A stretch of DNA of 64,000 nt from Lutimaribacter saemankumensis. GTDB taxonomy: Bacteria; Pseudomonadota; Alphaproteobacteria; Rhodobacterales; Rhodobacteraceae. Below are positions 27,245-35,876 of the stretch, piece after piece. The stretch is taken from NCBI RefSeq assembly GCF_900100005.1, contig NZ_FNEB01000005.1, positions 186,001-250,000 on the forward strand, read 5' to 3'. Within the stretch, counting starts at the first letter, position 1, and the number at the start of each line of letters is the position of its first letter. Position numbers and translations under genes: made by a program. The notes beneath the pieces were generated by a model. The model did no database searches and had not been told where the DNA came from. It saw only the letters and a program-made list of their open reading frames with translations.

Positions 27245-27843
27245 TGGCGAAAAAAATCATACTCGCATCGGGGTCTTCGATCCGCCAGCAAATGCTGAAT
27301 CGGGCGGGTGTCGATTTCGACGTTCAGATCGCCCGTGTCGACGAAGACATGATACGCGATGCCCTTCTGGCAGAAGACGCCTCGGCGCGCGACATTGCCG
27401 ATACCCTGGCCGAGATGAAGGCCCGGAAAGTCAGCGACCGGAATCTGGGGGCGCTGGTGATTGGGTGCGATCAGGTTCTCAGCTTTGAAAACCGCCTCCT
27501 GACCAAACCGAAAACCCGTGAAAACGCCGCCAGCCAGCTCCGGGAACTGCGTGGCAAGCGTCATCAGCTTTTGTCAGCAGCGGTGATCTGCGAAGACGGT
27601 CAGCCGATCTGGCGTTTTGTGGGCACCGTGCGCCTTTTGGTGCGCGACTTCTCCGATGCATTCCTGGATGGCTATCTCGATCGGAACTGGCCGGGTATTT
27701 CCGACAGTGTCGGAGGCTACAAACTGGAAGAGGAAGGCGTGCGCTTGTTCTCTCGTGTCGAAGGCGATTACTTTACCGTGCTTGGTATGCCGCTTCTTGA
27801 GCTTCTGTCGTACCTGACGCTGCGGGGGGATCTGCAACAATGA
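27244..27843 (+). CDS. maf: Maf-family nucleotide pyrophosphatase
   Basis: 199-residue Maf-like protein. The N-terminal signature is ILASGSSIRQQML, and GCDQVL and FTVLGMPLLELLSYL are further conserved segments. Family members hydrolyse nucleoside triphosphates, including modified ones, and have been linked to septum inhibition. Here GCDQVL replaces the more common (A)DT(V/I)V segment, as in the alphaproteobacterial branch next to oriC. It is the first gene right of the origin and overlaps aroE by four bases. Confidence 0.9.
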   Translation: MAKKIILASGSSIRQQMLNRAGVDFDVQIARVDEDMIRDALLAEDASARDIADTLAEMKARKVSDRNLGALVIGCDQVLSFENRLLTKPKTRENAASQLRELRGKRHQLLSAAVICEDGQPIWRFVGTVRLLVRDFSDAFLDGYLDRNWPGISDSVGGYKLEEEGVRLFSRVEGDYFTVLGMPLLELLSYLTLRGDLQQ

Positions 27844-28673
27844 CGTTACCGCGTATTCCGCTGGCCGGGGTTATCGGCTCGCCCATCGCCCACTCGAAAT
27901 CCCCGCAACTGCATCGGCACTGGCTGAAAACCTATGGAATTCCCGGTTACTATATCCCTATGGACGTTTCCCCGGAAAACCTGAGCGAGGTGGTGACCAC
28001 GCTCCCCAAGGCGGGTTTTGTCGGTGTGAACATCACCGTCCCGCACAAGGAAAAGGTGATGGAGATTGCCGATCTCATCACAGACAGGGCAATCCTGATC
28101 GGCGCGGCGAACACCCTGATCTTCCGTAAGGATGGTAAAATCCATGCGGATAACACCGACGGGTACGGTTTCGTTGAAAACCTGCGGCAGGGCGCGCCCA
28201 ACTGGAACCCAAAGGCAGGTCCGGCCGCGGTTCTGGGTGCGGGTGGCGCGGCGCGCGCGGTTATCGCATCCCTTCTGGATGTGGGGGTGCCTGAGATCCT
28301 GATTTCCAACCGTACGCGCATCAGGGCCGACGCGCTTCAGCAGGATTTCGGAAAACGGTTGAAGGTCGTCGATTGGGTGCAAGCCGGCAACATGCTGGAA
28401 GAGGCGGTTACCGTCGTGAACACAACAAGCCTGGGAATGATCGGCAAGCCCGAGCTGCGCGTTCCCCTCGATGGTCTGCGACCGGGTGCCGTTGTCACCG
28501 ATCTTGTCTACGCGCCCCTGCAAACCCGCCTTCTACGTGTGGCCGAGGAAATGGGCTGCGTAACCGTGGACGGGTTGGGCATGTTGCTCCATCAGGCCGT
28601 GCCTGCATTCGAACGCTGGTTCGGCGTGCGCCCGACAGTCGATGCAGCAGCAAGAGCTGCGGCCCTGCGATGA
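27840..28673 (+). CDS. aroE: Shikimate dehydrogenase (NADP+)
   Basis: 277-residue enzyme reducing 3-dehydroshikimate to shikimate in aromatic amino acid synthesis. The substrate-binding segment is GSPIAHSKSPQLHRHWL and the catalytic lysine lies in NITVPHKEKVM. GAANTLIF, DNTDGYGF and the NADP-binding loop LGAGGAARAVIASL follow, and the end is GLGMLLHQAVPAFERWFG. It is joined by ATGA overlaps to maf before it and coaE after it. Confidence 0.96.
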   Translation: MTLPRIPLAGVIGSPIAHSKSPQLHRHWLKTYGIPGYYIPMDVSPENLSEVVTTLPKAGFVGVNITVPHKEKVMEIADLITDRAILIGAANTLIFRKDGKIHADNTDGYGFVENLRQGAPNWNPKAGPAAVLGAGGAARAVIASLLDVGVPEILISNRTRIRADALQQDFGKRLKVVDWVQAGNMLEEAVTVVNTTSLGMIGKPELRVPLDGLRPGAVVTDLVYAPLQTRLLRVAEEMGCVTVDGLGMLLHQAVPAFERWFGVRPTVDAAARAAALR

Positions 28674-29263
28674 CGTTTCGTCTTGGCCTGACAGGGTCGA
28701 TCGGTATGGGGAAATCGACCACCGCCAAATTGTTCGCCCAGGAAGGTTGCGCCGTTTGGGACGCGGATGCAGCCGTGCACCGCCTTTATGCCAAAGGTGG
28801 CGCCGCGGTTTCGCCGATGGCAGAGGCGTTCCCTGGCGCAATCGACAACGGCATGGTTTCACGCGAAAAACTAAAGGAAATCATCGCACAGGATCCGACA
28901 GCCCTTAAGCGGATAGAACAGATCGTCCATCCGCTGCTTGGAAATGATCGCGCCGAGTTTGTTGAAAACGCAAAGTCGGACATACTGGTTTTCGACATTC
29001 CGCTTCTGTACGAAACCGGGGGCGAAGCCCGCATGGATGCTGTTGCCGTGGTTTCGGTCGATGCCGACACCCAGCGCGATCGCGTTCTGGCCCGCGGCAC
29101 CATGAGCGAACAACAATTCGAAGCGATCCGCGCAAAACAGATGCCCGACGCGGAAAAACGGGCGCGCGCGGACTATGTGATCGTGACGGATACGTTGGAC
29201 CATGCCCGCCAACAGGTGCAGGATGTGATTGCCGACATAAGGAAACGGATGAAAAATGCGTGA
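28670..29263 (+). CDS. coaE: Dephospho-CoA kinase
   Basis: 197-residue P-loop kinase for the last step of CoA synthesis. Walker A is GLTGSIGMGKSTTAKLF, followed by VWDADAAVHRLY and the lid/CoA-binding segment VFDIPLLYETGGE. The ATG overlaps the aroE stop (ATGA). The end overlaps dnaQ by eight bases. Confidence 0.96.
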   Translation: MTFRLGLTGSIGMGKSTTAKLFAQEGCAVWDADAAVHRLYAKGGAAVSPMAEAFPGAIDNGMVSREKLKEIIAQDPTALKRIEQIVHPLLGNDRAEFVENAKSDILVFDIPLLYETGGEARMDAVAVVSVDADTQRDRVLARGTMSEQQFEAIRAKQMPDAEKRARADYVIVTDTLDHARQQVQDVIADIRKRMKNA

Positions 29264-29984
29264 GATCGTACTCGATACCGAAACCACGGGGTTTGAACCG
29301 GACCAGGGTGACCGGATCGTCGAAATCGGCGCGATCGAGCTGTATAATCATATGCCGACCGGGCGCACCTATCACCAGTATATTAACCCCGAACGCGACA
29401 TGCCCGACGGCGCGTTCGAAATTCACGGCATCGGACCGGATCTTCTGACCAACCCCCGCCCGCCAAAGGATGGCGAGGTGATCTTGCGCGACAAGCCCGT
29501 TTTCAAAGAGGTCGGTCAGGCCTTTTTCGAATTCGTGGGCGATGCCAAGCTTGTCATTCACAATGCCGCCTTCGACATGAAGTTCCTGAATGCCGAACTG
29601 CGCTGGATCGGCCTACCGCAACTCGAGTGGGAACGCGCCATCGACACGCTGGCGATTGCGCGTCAGAAATTTCCGGGCTCTCCCGCCTCGCTGGACGCAC
29701 TTTGCCGCCGCTTCGGCATCGACAACTCTTCGCGTACGTTGCACGGCGCTCTCCTTGACTCGGAAATCCTGGCAGAAGTGTACCTCGAGCTGATCGGTGG
29801 ACGTCAGCCAGATTTCGCGCTTGCCACGGTGTCGACCGAAAGCGGCGACAGCAGCGATACGACGTGGAAGCCCCGCCCTCGCCAAGTGCCGCTGCCGTCA
29901 AGGATCACCAATGAAGAAGCCGCCGCCCACGAAGCCTTTGTAAAGGCGATGGGCGACGGCTCACTCTGGTCGAAAATGGGCTGA
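29256..29984 (+). CDS. dnaQ: DNA polymerase III epsilon subunit (proofreading exonuclease)
   Basis: 242-residue 3'-5' exonuclease. The DEDDh residues are visible: DTET at residues 7-10, HNAAFDMKFL in the middle, and H/D in LHGALLDSEILAEVY. The C-terminal tail after about residue 185 is the polymerase-binding region. It overlaps coaE by eight bases and ends the plus-strand run from the origin. Confidence 0.96.
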   Translation: MREIVLDTETTGFEPDQGDRIVEIGAIELYNHMPTGRTYHQYINPERDMPDGAFEIHGIGPDLLTNPRPPKDGEVILRDKPVFKEVGQAFFEFVGDAKLVIHNAAFDMKFLNAELRWIGLPQLEWERAIDTLAIARQKFPGSPASLDALCRRFGIDNSSRTLHGALLDSEILAEVYLELIGGRQPDFALATVSTESGDSSDTTWKPRPRQVPLPSRITNEEAAAHEAFVKAMGDGSLWSKMG

Positions 29985-29988
29985 CGGA

Positions 29989-30477
29989 TCAGGCGTTTGC
30001 CTGACCGTTGCCCTGTTCCTGCTGCCGGCGCAGCAATTCGTTGCGATAAAGCTGAACGAAATCGATGTTTTCCAGGTTCAGCGGGGGGAACCCACCGTCA
30101 CGGGTGACGTCCGACACGATCCGGCGCACGAACGGGAACAGCATCCGCGGACACTCGATCAGAAGGAATGGATGCATCTGGTCATCCGGCACACCTTCGA
30201 TGTGGAAGACGCCTGCATAGTCCAGCTCCAGAAGGAAAAGGCGCGCATCGCTACCTTTTGCTTTCGATTCCACCTGCAGCTTGATCGTCACCTCGAACTG
30301 GTGATCGGCGTTGCGCTTTTTCGCATCCAGGTTCACCTGAACCTGAACATCCGGCTGCACCTCGCCCTGCACGCCTTTCTGCGCAAGGATATTTTCGAAA
30401 GAAAGGTCGCGAATGAATTGTGTCAGGATGTTCATCTTGACCTGGGGCGCCTGCTGCGCGCCTTGGGTATCGGCCAT
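29989..30477 (-). CDS. secB: Protein-export chaperone SecB
   Basis: 162-residue tetrameric chaperone that keeps preproteins unfolded for SecA. It contains MNILTQFIRDLSFENI, HQFEVTIKLQVESKAK, FLLELDYAGVFHIEG and the typical ECPRMLFPFVRRIVSDVTRDGG segment (quoted here in pieces of the contiguous motif: LLIECPRMLFPF, VRRIVSDVTRDGGFPPL). It converges on dnaQ with four bases between the stops. Confidence 0.97.
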   Translation of the reverse strand: MADTQGAQQAPQVKMNILTQFIRDLSFENILAQKGVQGEVQPDVQVQVNLDAKKRNADHQFEVTIKLQVESKAKGSDARLFLLELDYAGVFHIEGVPDDQMHPFLLIECPRMLFPFVRRIVSDVTRDGGFPPLNLENIDFVQLYRNELLRRQQEQGNGQANA

Positions 30478-30541
30478 GTCTATTATTCTCCAGAACCGTT
30501 TCGAAACTTGCGCGTTTTCTTAGCAGGATGGTTTGGGGGCC

Positions 30542-31063
30542 TCAATGCTTGGTCCATCCTGACGGACGATGCGTTGGACGCTTGGGCGGCTCTACCTGAA
30601 CGGCGTCTTCGTCCACTTCGTGAAATTCACCATCGATCACATCGTCGCGCGCGGGTCGCCTCGGGTCATACGGATCACGCGGGCGGGGGCCATCTGGCCC
30701 GAAATGAACGCTCTGCACCTGAATACGGGATCGCACATAGGCCAGCACTGCCTTTCTTACCGGCGGCAACAGCAACGACAGCCCCAACGCGTCCGTAAAA
30801 AAGCCCGGCGTCAAAAGAAGAACGCCAGCGACAAGGATCATCGCACCGTGGGCCAACGGTTCTGTCGGATCGCGCAATTCATTGAAGGAACGCTGCAAAT
30901 CCTGCATCGCAAGCGCCCCCTGCGCCCGCATCAACATTGTGCCGGCCACAGCGGTAAGCACAACAATCCCCAGCGTCGGCCATGTGCCGATTGCGCCTCC
31001 AACCTGGATGAACAGGGCAATTTCGATGATGGGAACGGCGATGAACGCCAGCAGCAACCACAT
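30542..31063 (-). CDS. fxsA: FxsA family inner-membrane protein
   Basis: 173-residue membrane protein. The N-terminal hydrophobic part (residues 1-110) carries IAVPIIEIALFIQVGGAIG, GTMLMRAQG and GVLLLTPGFFTDALGLSLLL, the FxsA signatures. The C-terminal 60 residues are a charged cytoplasmic tail rich in P, R and D. FxsA in E. coli limits exclusion of phage T7 by the F plasmid; its normal job is unclear. It diverges from the tim44-domain gene and sits in the conserved right flank of oriC. Confidence 0.92.
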   Translation of the reverse strand: MWLLLAFIAVPIIEIALFIQVGGAIGTWPTLGIVVLTAVAGTMLMRAQGALAMQDLQRSFNELRDPTEPLAHGAMILVAGVLLLTPGFFTDALGLSLLLPPVRKAVLAYVRSRIQVQSVHFGPDGPRPRDPYDPRRPARDDVIDGEFHEVDEDAVQVEPPKRPTHRPSGWTKH

Positions 31064-31165
31064 GCCACCCTCCTTTTTTGACGGGCCTCGCGGTGGACTC
31101 GGCCCGGTGCGTCACCTACATAGGTTCGGTGAGCGCCCGTTACCATGCCCCGTTAAGAGGATACG

Positions 31166-31828
31166 ATGAACAACCCCATTCTTCAGCTTCTGGTTTTGGC
31201 CGGCATTGCTGTGTTTTTGATCCTGCGGCTAAAAAGCGTGCTGGGCTCCCGTGAAGGGTTCGAACGCCCGCCATCGCAAGTGAACCGCTCTGGTGACGAG
31301 CCGCGCCGCCCTGGCCTTTCGGTGATCGAGGGCGGGCCGGATCACGACATCATCGACCACGCCCAGGAAGGCAGCGAAACCGCAAAGGCCCTCGCCGCGA
31401 TGAAGCGGATCGAACCCTCTTTTGCCGTGGGTGATTTCCTTCAGGGCGCGCGGGGCGCATATGAAATGATCCTGATGGGGTTCGAACGCGGCGACCTGGC
31501 CGAGATCAAGCCGTTCCTTTCCAATGATATCTACGAGGCTTTCGCCGAAGTTGTCGAAGCTCGGGAAAAGCAGGGCCTCACGGTCGAGGCGGACTTTGTC
31601 GGCCTGCGCGAACTCGCACTGGACAGCGCGACCTTCGACGACACCACCAAGGAAGCCGAGGTAACGGTGCGCTTTGTCGGCGAACTGACATCCGTCGTGC
31701 GCGACAATGCGGGCGAAATCATCGAAGGCAAGCCGAACGAGATCAAGCGCCAGCGCGATGTCTGGACCTTTGCGCGCGTGATGGGGAGCAACGACCCCAA
31801 CTGGCAGCTGGTCGCCACGGGTGAGTGA
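31166..31828 (+). CDS. Tim44-domain membrane-anchored protein (TimA-type)
   Basis: 220-residue protein with one N-terminal membrane anchor (about residues 5-24, LQLLVLAGIAVFLILRL), a short linker, and a Tim44/MBA1-like domain from about 85 to the end. That domain starts FAVGDFLQGARGAYEMILMG and ends RDVWTFARVMGSNDPNWQLV. Mitochondrial Tim44 tethers Hsp70 to the import channel; in alphaproteobacteria such proteins are peripheral inner-membrane factors of unsettled role. It begins a tim44-mltA-smr operon with one- to four-base overlaps. Confidence 0.92.
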   Translation: MNNPILQLLVLAGIAVFLILRLKSVLGSREGFERPPSQVNRSGDEPRRPGLSVIEGGPDHDIIDHAQEGSETAKALAAMKRIEPSFAVGDFLQGARGAYEMILMGFERGDLAEIKPFLSNDIYEAFAEVVEAREKQGLTVEADFVGLRELALDSATFDDTTKEAEVTVRFVGELTSVVRDNAGEIIEGKPNEIKRQRDVWTFARVMGSNDPNWQLVATGE

Positions 31829-32862
31829 TGCGTGCGGCGCTGCGTGCGGCAATTCTGGCGGGATTGGTCATGACCGCACCAGCCAGCGCCGAAACCACCT
31901 ACAAGGTTCTTGATTTTTCGGACCTGGGCGGCTGGGAACAAGACGATCACGCGGCCGCCCTTAGCGTTTTTCGCAAGACCTGCATCGATATGCAGGCCCC
32001 GGACTGGCAAAGCCTCTGCGCGGTTGCGGAAAACATCGAAAGCCCGCGCGCATTCTTCGAGCTCTTTTTTCGCCCGGTCCTGATCGAGGACGGGGAACAG
32101 GCGCTTTTCACCGGGTATTTCGAACCCGAACTTGACGGAAAGCTGCGCCCCGACGGGCGCTTCCGGTATCCGGTCTACAGCATGCCGCCCGAAGCGCGCC
32201 GCGCAGCCAGGTGGCATAGCCGCCGCGAAATCGAAGAGGGCCCCGTGCTGCAGGGGCGCGGGCTTGAAATCGCCTGGGTCGACGATCCGGTCGAACTGTT
32301 CTTTCTCCAGGTCCAGGGCTCGGGCCGGATCAGATTGCAGAACGGCCGCACGATCCGGGTTGGATATGCGGGCTCGAACGGGCATGACTACAGATCCATC
32401 GGGGTCGAACTGGTAAGGCGCGGCGTGTACAAGCCGCACCAGGTCTCGGCGCAGGTGATCAAGAACTGGGTTAACCGAAACCCGCTCGAGGGGCAGGAAC
32501 TGCTCTGGCACAATCCCTCTTACGTGTTCTTCCGCGAAGTATCCGAGGTTCCGGCCGAACTGGGCCCGCTCGGCGCGATGAACCGCTCCATCACGACCAT
32601 GCGCTCAATCGCCGTAGATCCGCGATATGTCCCCCTGGGCGCGCCTGTCTGGATCGAAAAGGAAGGCCAGAACCCGCTGCGCCGCCTGATGGTCGCGCAG
32701 GACACAGGGTCGGCCATCAAGGGCGCGCAGCGCGCCGACATTTTCTTTGGCACCGGCGATCAGGCAGGACGTGCCGCAGGCCGGCTGCGGGATCCGGGAC
32801 GCATGATGGTTCTGCTGCCCATCCAGCGCGCCTATGCCCTCTTGCCCGAGGGTGAGCAGTGA
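31828..32862 (+). CDS. mltA: Membrane-bound lytic murein transglycosylase A
   Basis: 344-residue lytic transglycosylase that cleaves peptidoglycan strands. It has an N-terminal signal peptide (MRAALRAAILAGLVMTAPAS, cut after ASA), the MltA barrel (FTGYFEPELDG, FFLQVQGSGRI, VGYAGSNGHDY) and the C-terminal 3D domain with the catalytic aspartate in VAQDTGSAIKGAQRADIFFG. There is no lipobox cysteine, so it is probably periplasmic and not a lipoprotein as in E. coli. The ATG overlaps the stop of the gene before it (TGATG). Confidence 0.95.
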   Translation: MRAALRAAILAGLVMTAPASAETTYKVLDFSDLGGWEQDDHAAALSVFRKTCIDMQAPDWQSLCAVAENIESPRAFFELFFRPVLIEDGEQALFTGYFEPELDGKLRPDGRFRYPVYSMPPEARRAARWHSRREIEEGPVLQGRGLEIAWVDDPVELFFLQVQGSGRIRLQNGRTIRVGYAGSNGHDYRSIGVELVRRGVYKPHQVSAQVIKNWVNRNPLEGQELLWHNPSYVFFREVSEVPAELGPLGAMNRSITTMRSIAVDPRYVPLGAPVWIEKEGQNPLRRLMVAQDTGSAIKGAQRADIFFGTGDQAGRAAGRLRDPGRMMVLLPIQRAYALLPEGEQ

Positions 32863-33440
32863 CCCGGCGCCGGTTAAGGCCGGACGAGGTCGAGCTTTGG
32901 CGCAAGGTGGCCGATACCACGCAACGCCTGCATCCCGAACGCAAACCGAAGGATGGCCCCCGGCCAAAACCCAAGCCGGTAAAAGAGCCCAAGACTCGCA
33001 TCCCGGATTTCACGCTTGGGCAGACCGCCCAGCCAATCGGCGGTACACACGATCTGGCGCCAACGTTACGCGACGCCCTGGACCGGGCGCCGGTCGCGAT
33101 GGATCGCAAGACATTCACCCGAATGAAAAAGGGAAAGCTGGTCCCCGAGGCGCGGATCGACCTGCACGGTATGACGCTGGACCATGCGCATTCCGCGCTG
33201 ACCCGGTTCATCCTGACGCAGCACGCCAAGGGCCGCCGTCTTGTCCTGGTCATAACGGGCAAGGGCAAGGATCGCGACCACGACGGCCCGATCCCGGTGC
33301 GTCGCGGGGTGCTCAAGCATCAGGTCCCGCAATGGATGGCCATGCCGCCCTTGGCGCAGGCAATCCTTCAGGTCACGCCCGCCCACATATCCCATGGTGG
33401 TGACGGCGCCTATTACGTCTATCTACGCCGCCACAGGTAG
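32859..33440 (+). CDS. Smr/MutS2-type nuclease domain protein
   Basis: 193-residue protein with a basic, proline-rich N-terminal half and a C-terminal Smr domain (about 95-190): RIDLHGMTLDHAHSALTRFI, VLVITGKGKDRD and GGDGAYYVYLRR. The LHG and TGKG motifs are the Smr nicking-endonuclease hallmarks. It begins with GTG at 32859, overlapping the mltA stop (GTGA). Its 3' end overlaps the convergent MFS gene by 18 bases. Confidence 0.92.
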   Translation: MTRRRLRPDEVELWRKVADTTQRLHPERKPKDGPRPKPKPVKEPKTRIPDFTLGQTAQPIGGTHDLAPTLRDALDRAPVAMDRKTFTRMKKGKLVPEARIDLHGMTLDHAHSALTRFILTQHAKGRRLVLVITGKGKDRDHDGPIPVRRGVLKHQVPQWMAMPPLAQAILQVTPAHISHGGDGAYYVYLRRHR

Positions 33441-34649
33441 ATCCTGACGCGCGCCAAGAACGCCGATTGTCATCATGAGTGTCGCCAGCAGGAAATAGGC
33501 CGCGACACCGAGGTACTGGACTTCAAGGCCGACGCCCAGATCGATCAGTACACCCGTGATCCCCGGTCCGATTGCAGACCCCAGCACCATGACCGCAGCG
33601 GCCATCGCCTTGATCGCGCCGATATGGCCAGTCCCGTAGAACTCAGCCCAGAACGCGTTGATCAGGGTCGAATTGGCACCCGTCGTCACGGCAAGGAAAA
33701 ACAAGCCGACCAGCGCGCCCGCGGGCGAGCTTGCCATGGAAAACGCAATGAAGGCAGCCACCATCGGCAGTTGGTACATCGGCATCAGCCGTGCCGTTCC
33801 CCACTTGTCCAGCGCCCAGCCCGAAATCACCATCGCGCCGATGCTCATCGCGGTGAAGACCGGGAAAAGTGCGACCAGTTCCAGATGCGCCCAACCCTTG
33901 ATTTCGGCGAAATGGACCTGCTGGAAAAAGAACGCGGTGTTGAAGGCCGACGGCCCAAGCAATGCGGGGACCATGAACCAGAAAAGCCGGTGCCGAAATG
34001 CCTGCCCGCGCGTCCAGTGCCGCCCGCCCATTCCCGGCGCCTGGTTTTCACGGGCCATGGATTGCGGCGTACGCTCATTGCGCAGAAGCGCGATGAGGAT
34101 GGGTATTCCCAGCAGGGCCATCGCGGCCGCAACCATCCACAGGCTGCGCCATCCCACCGGGCCCATCAGCCAAACGAAAACGATCGGCAACAATGCCTCT
34201 CCGACCGCGAAGCCCAGCAGGGCAACCGACAAGGCCCGCCCGCGTGTCTTCACGAACCAGCGCGACATCGCCACGACGGCCACATGGCTTGTCATGCCCT
34301 GGCCGCAAAACCGAAGCGCCAGTATGACGCCCGGCAAGACCCATGCGCTTTGCGCTGTGGCCATCCACGTACAGGCGCCGGCCAGCAGAACCAGAACAAC
34401 GGGGGCCAGTGTCCGCACGCGGAACCGGTCGGTCAGCCCTCCGGCCCACACCATGACGGCAGCGGAAACCGCGGTTCCCAGCGTATAGATCCCGCCCCAT
34501 TGCCCGTGGCTCAGTCCGAATTCGTCCCGGATTTCCCCCGCGAACAGCGAGATGAAAAAGGTTTGCCCAAAGCTTGAAAGGAACATCAAAAGCGCCCCGA
34601 CCGACAGCCAGTTGGCGTTCAGCCGAAAGAACTCGAACCCGCGGGCCAA
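33423..34649 (-). CDS. Major facilitator superfamily transporter
   Basis: About 408-residue integral membrane protein with roughly twelve hydrophobic helices and the MFS loop motif GGLTDRFRVRTL between helices 2 and 3. A cytoplasmic loop near the middle (ERTPQSMARENQAPGMGGRH) splits the two halves. The substrate is unknown. No ATG suits the start; a TTG at 34649 has AGGA eight bases upstream, which places the ribosome-binding site within the end of the preceding lipoprotein esterase gene. It is therefore probably co-transcribed with that gene. Confidence 0.85.
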   Translation of the reverse strand: MARGFEFFRLNANWLSVGALLMFLSSFGQTFFISLFAGEIRDEFGLSHGQWGGIYTLGTAVSAAVMVWAGGLTDRFRVRTLAPVVLVLLAGACTWMATAQSAWVLPGVILALRFCGQGMTSHVAVVAMSRWFVKTRGRALSVALLGFAVGEALLPIVFVWLMGPVGWRSLWMVAAAMALLGIPILIALLRNERTPQSMARENQAPGMGGRHWTRGQAFRHRLFWFMVPALLGPSAFNTAFFFQQVHFAEIKGWAHLELVALFPVFTAMSIGAMVISGWALDKWGTARLMPMYQLPMVAAFIAFSMASSPAGALVGLFFLAVTTGANSTLINAFWAEFYGTGHIGAIKAMAAAVMVLGSAIGPGITGVLIDLGVGLEVQYLGVAAYFLLATLMMTIGVLGARQDLPVAA

Positions 34650-34653
34650 CGCG

Positions 34654-35754
34654 CTATTCCTGCAAAACAAGATGGGGCGACAGGATCAGCTGGGTCGCAT
34701 TCTGCACTGTTATGACCGTCCCCGGCAAAAGCCCGGACCTGCCAGACCGGTCCCGCTGAAACGCTGCATCCAACTCGGTGCTCTGGCCAAGGATCTGAAG
34801 CAACAATGGCGAGTTTCCCAAAGTGAAATGACGCAGCCCGCCCTCGGCAAAGGCGGTGACGTCGATCAGGGTAACGGGCAGTTCGGCCAGCGCGTCGGGA
34901 TCGGTCAGGTTGCCAAGGCGCGCGCTGGCCCCGTTGATCCGGCTGGACAGCGCCAAGGCTCGGTCACGGGAATTCACGAAGATCGCGAAGGGTTGCGGTA
35001 GTTCCGCGATCCGGCTTGCCTGCATCTCGAACACCTCGACATCCAGATCCGGCGAAATCAGGATCACGCCGCCCAAAGCATTTTCCGCCCAGCGCGGTTC
35101 ACGGATTTCGATCTGCCGCAGCGTTTCCATCACCAGCATCGTGCCAAGCGAGTGGCCGACAAGAATGATCCGCCGCGCACCGGCCTTGCGCAGATCGAAC
35201 AGCATCCGCTCCAACCCGTCACGCGCATACAGAACGCTGTCGCGATCATACGTATACCCCAGCGGATTTGCTGCGCTGGGCCAGGAATAATGCACGGGCA
35301 CACCGGGCAAATCGAGGTCGTGATAAAGCTGCGCCATGCGATAGACGCCATCGAGATAGCTGTTGTTATAGCCGTGCACGAAAACCGTAATCTCGCGCTC
35401 GCCCGCCGGCAGCTTAAGCAGCCTGTCGCGGATGCGTTGAATGAATGCGCCATCGTCTTTCAGGTCGGTGCGCGCCGCGACGGTGAATTCGCGCCGCGGA
35501 TCCGGGCGCGCCAGACCGGCCCGAACCTTTCCGGGCTCGTGTTCAGGCGGAACAGAGATTGAAACCGTGGAAAAAGACAGCTCTTTCGCGCGCTCTGATC
35601 CAAACCACCCCTGCTCGTTCGGGGCGCGCAGGGTTGCGACATGAACGTCGCGTATCGTTCCGATATTCAGCGCCTCGGGCACGATCACCGTCGCACCGCG
35701 ATCGACGCAAGCCGCGATCAGAAAGACAAAAAGGATGGTCAATACGCGGCGCAT
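34654..35754 (-). CDS. Alpha/beta-hydrolase lipoprotein (DUF900 type)
   Basis: 366-residue predicted lipoprotein: signal sequence MRRVLTILFVFLIAAC with lipobox LIAAC (Cys16). The hydrolase domain has ITVFVHGYNNSYLDGVYRMA and the nucleophile elbow LVGHSLGTMLV, as in the DUF900 family of putative esterases. GGAG nine bases upstream fixes the ATG at 35754. It would sit on a membrane facing the periplasm. The substrate is unknown. The MFS gene follows on the same strand. Confidence 0.87.
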   Translation of the reverse strand: MRRVLTILFVFLIAACVDRGATVIVPEALNIGTIRDVHVATLRAPNEQGWFGSERAKELSFSTVSISVPPEHEPGKVRAGLARPDPRREFTVAARTDLKDDGAFIQRIRDRLLKLPAGEREITVFVHGYNNSYLDGVYRMAQLYHDLDLPGVPVHYSWPSAANPLGYTYDRDSVLYARDGLERMLFDLRKAGARRIILVGHSLGTMLVMETLRQIEIREPRWAENALGGVILISPDLDVEVFEMQASRIAELPQPFAIFVNSRDRALALSSRINGASARLGNLTDPDALAELPVTLIDVTAFAEGGLRHFTLGNSPLLLQILGQSTELDAAFQRDRSGRSGLLPGTVITVQNATQLILSPHLVLQE

Positions 35755-35876
35755 GCCGAAAAACTCCACGAACGGTTGTCGGCAGGGTAGATGCCAAGCC
35801 GAATGAATTCCAGCACCCCCATGGCCACTCACCGTGGAATCAGACAGAGTCGCCCTGCATCGGCAAAGGAGCGCCC

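Noticed and set aside
28855-28870. parS-like sequence GGTTTCACGCGAAAAA inside coaE
   Set aside because: Three of 16 positions differ from the perfect sites, including one in the central CACGTG core. ParB binding at this degree of mismatch is doubtful.
29990-30012. Hairpin TCAGGC-GTTT-GCCTGA between dnaQ and secB
   Set aside because: The stem is only six pairs and has no T-run on either strand, so it does not support an intrinsic terminator.
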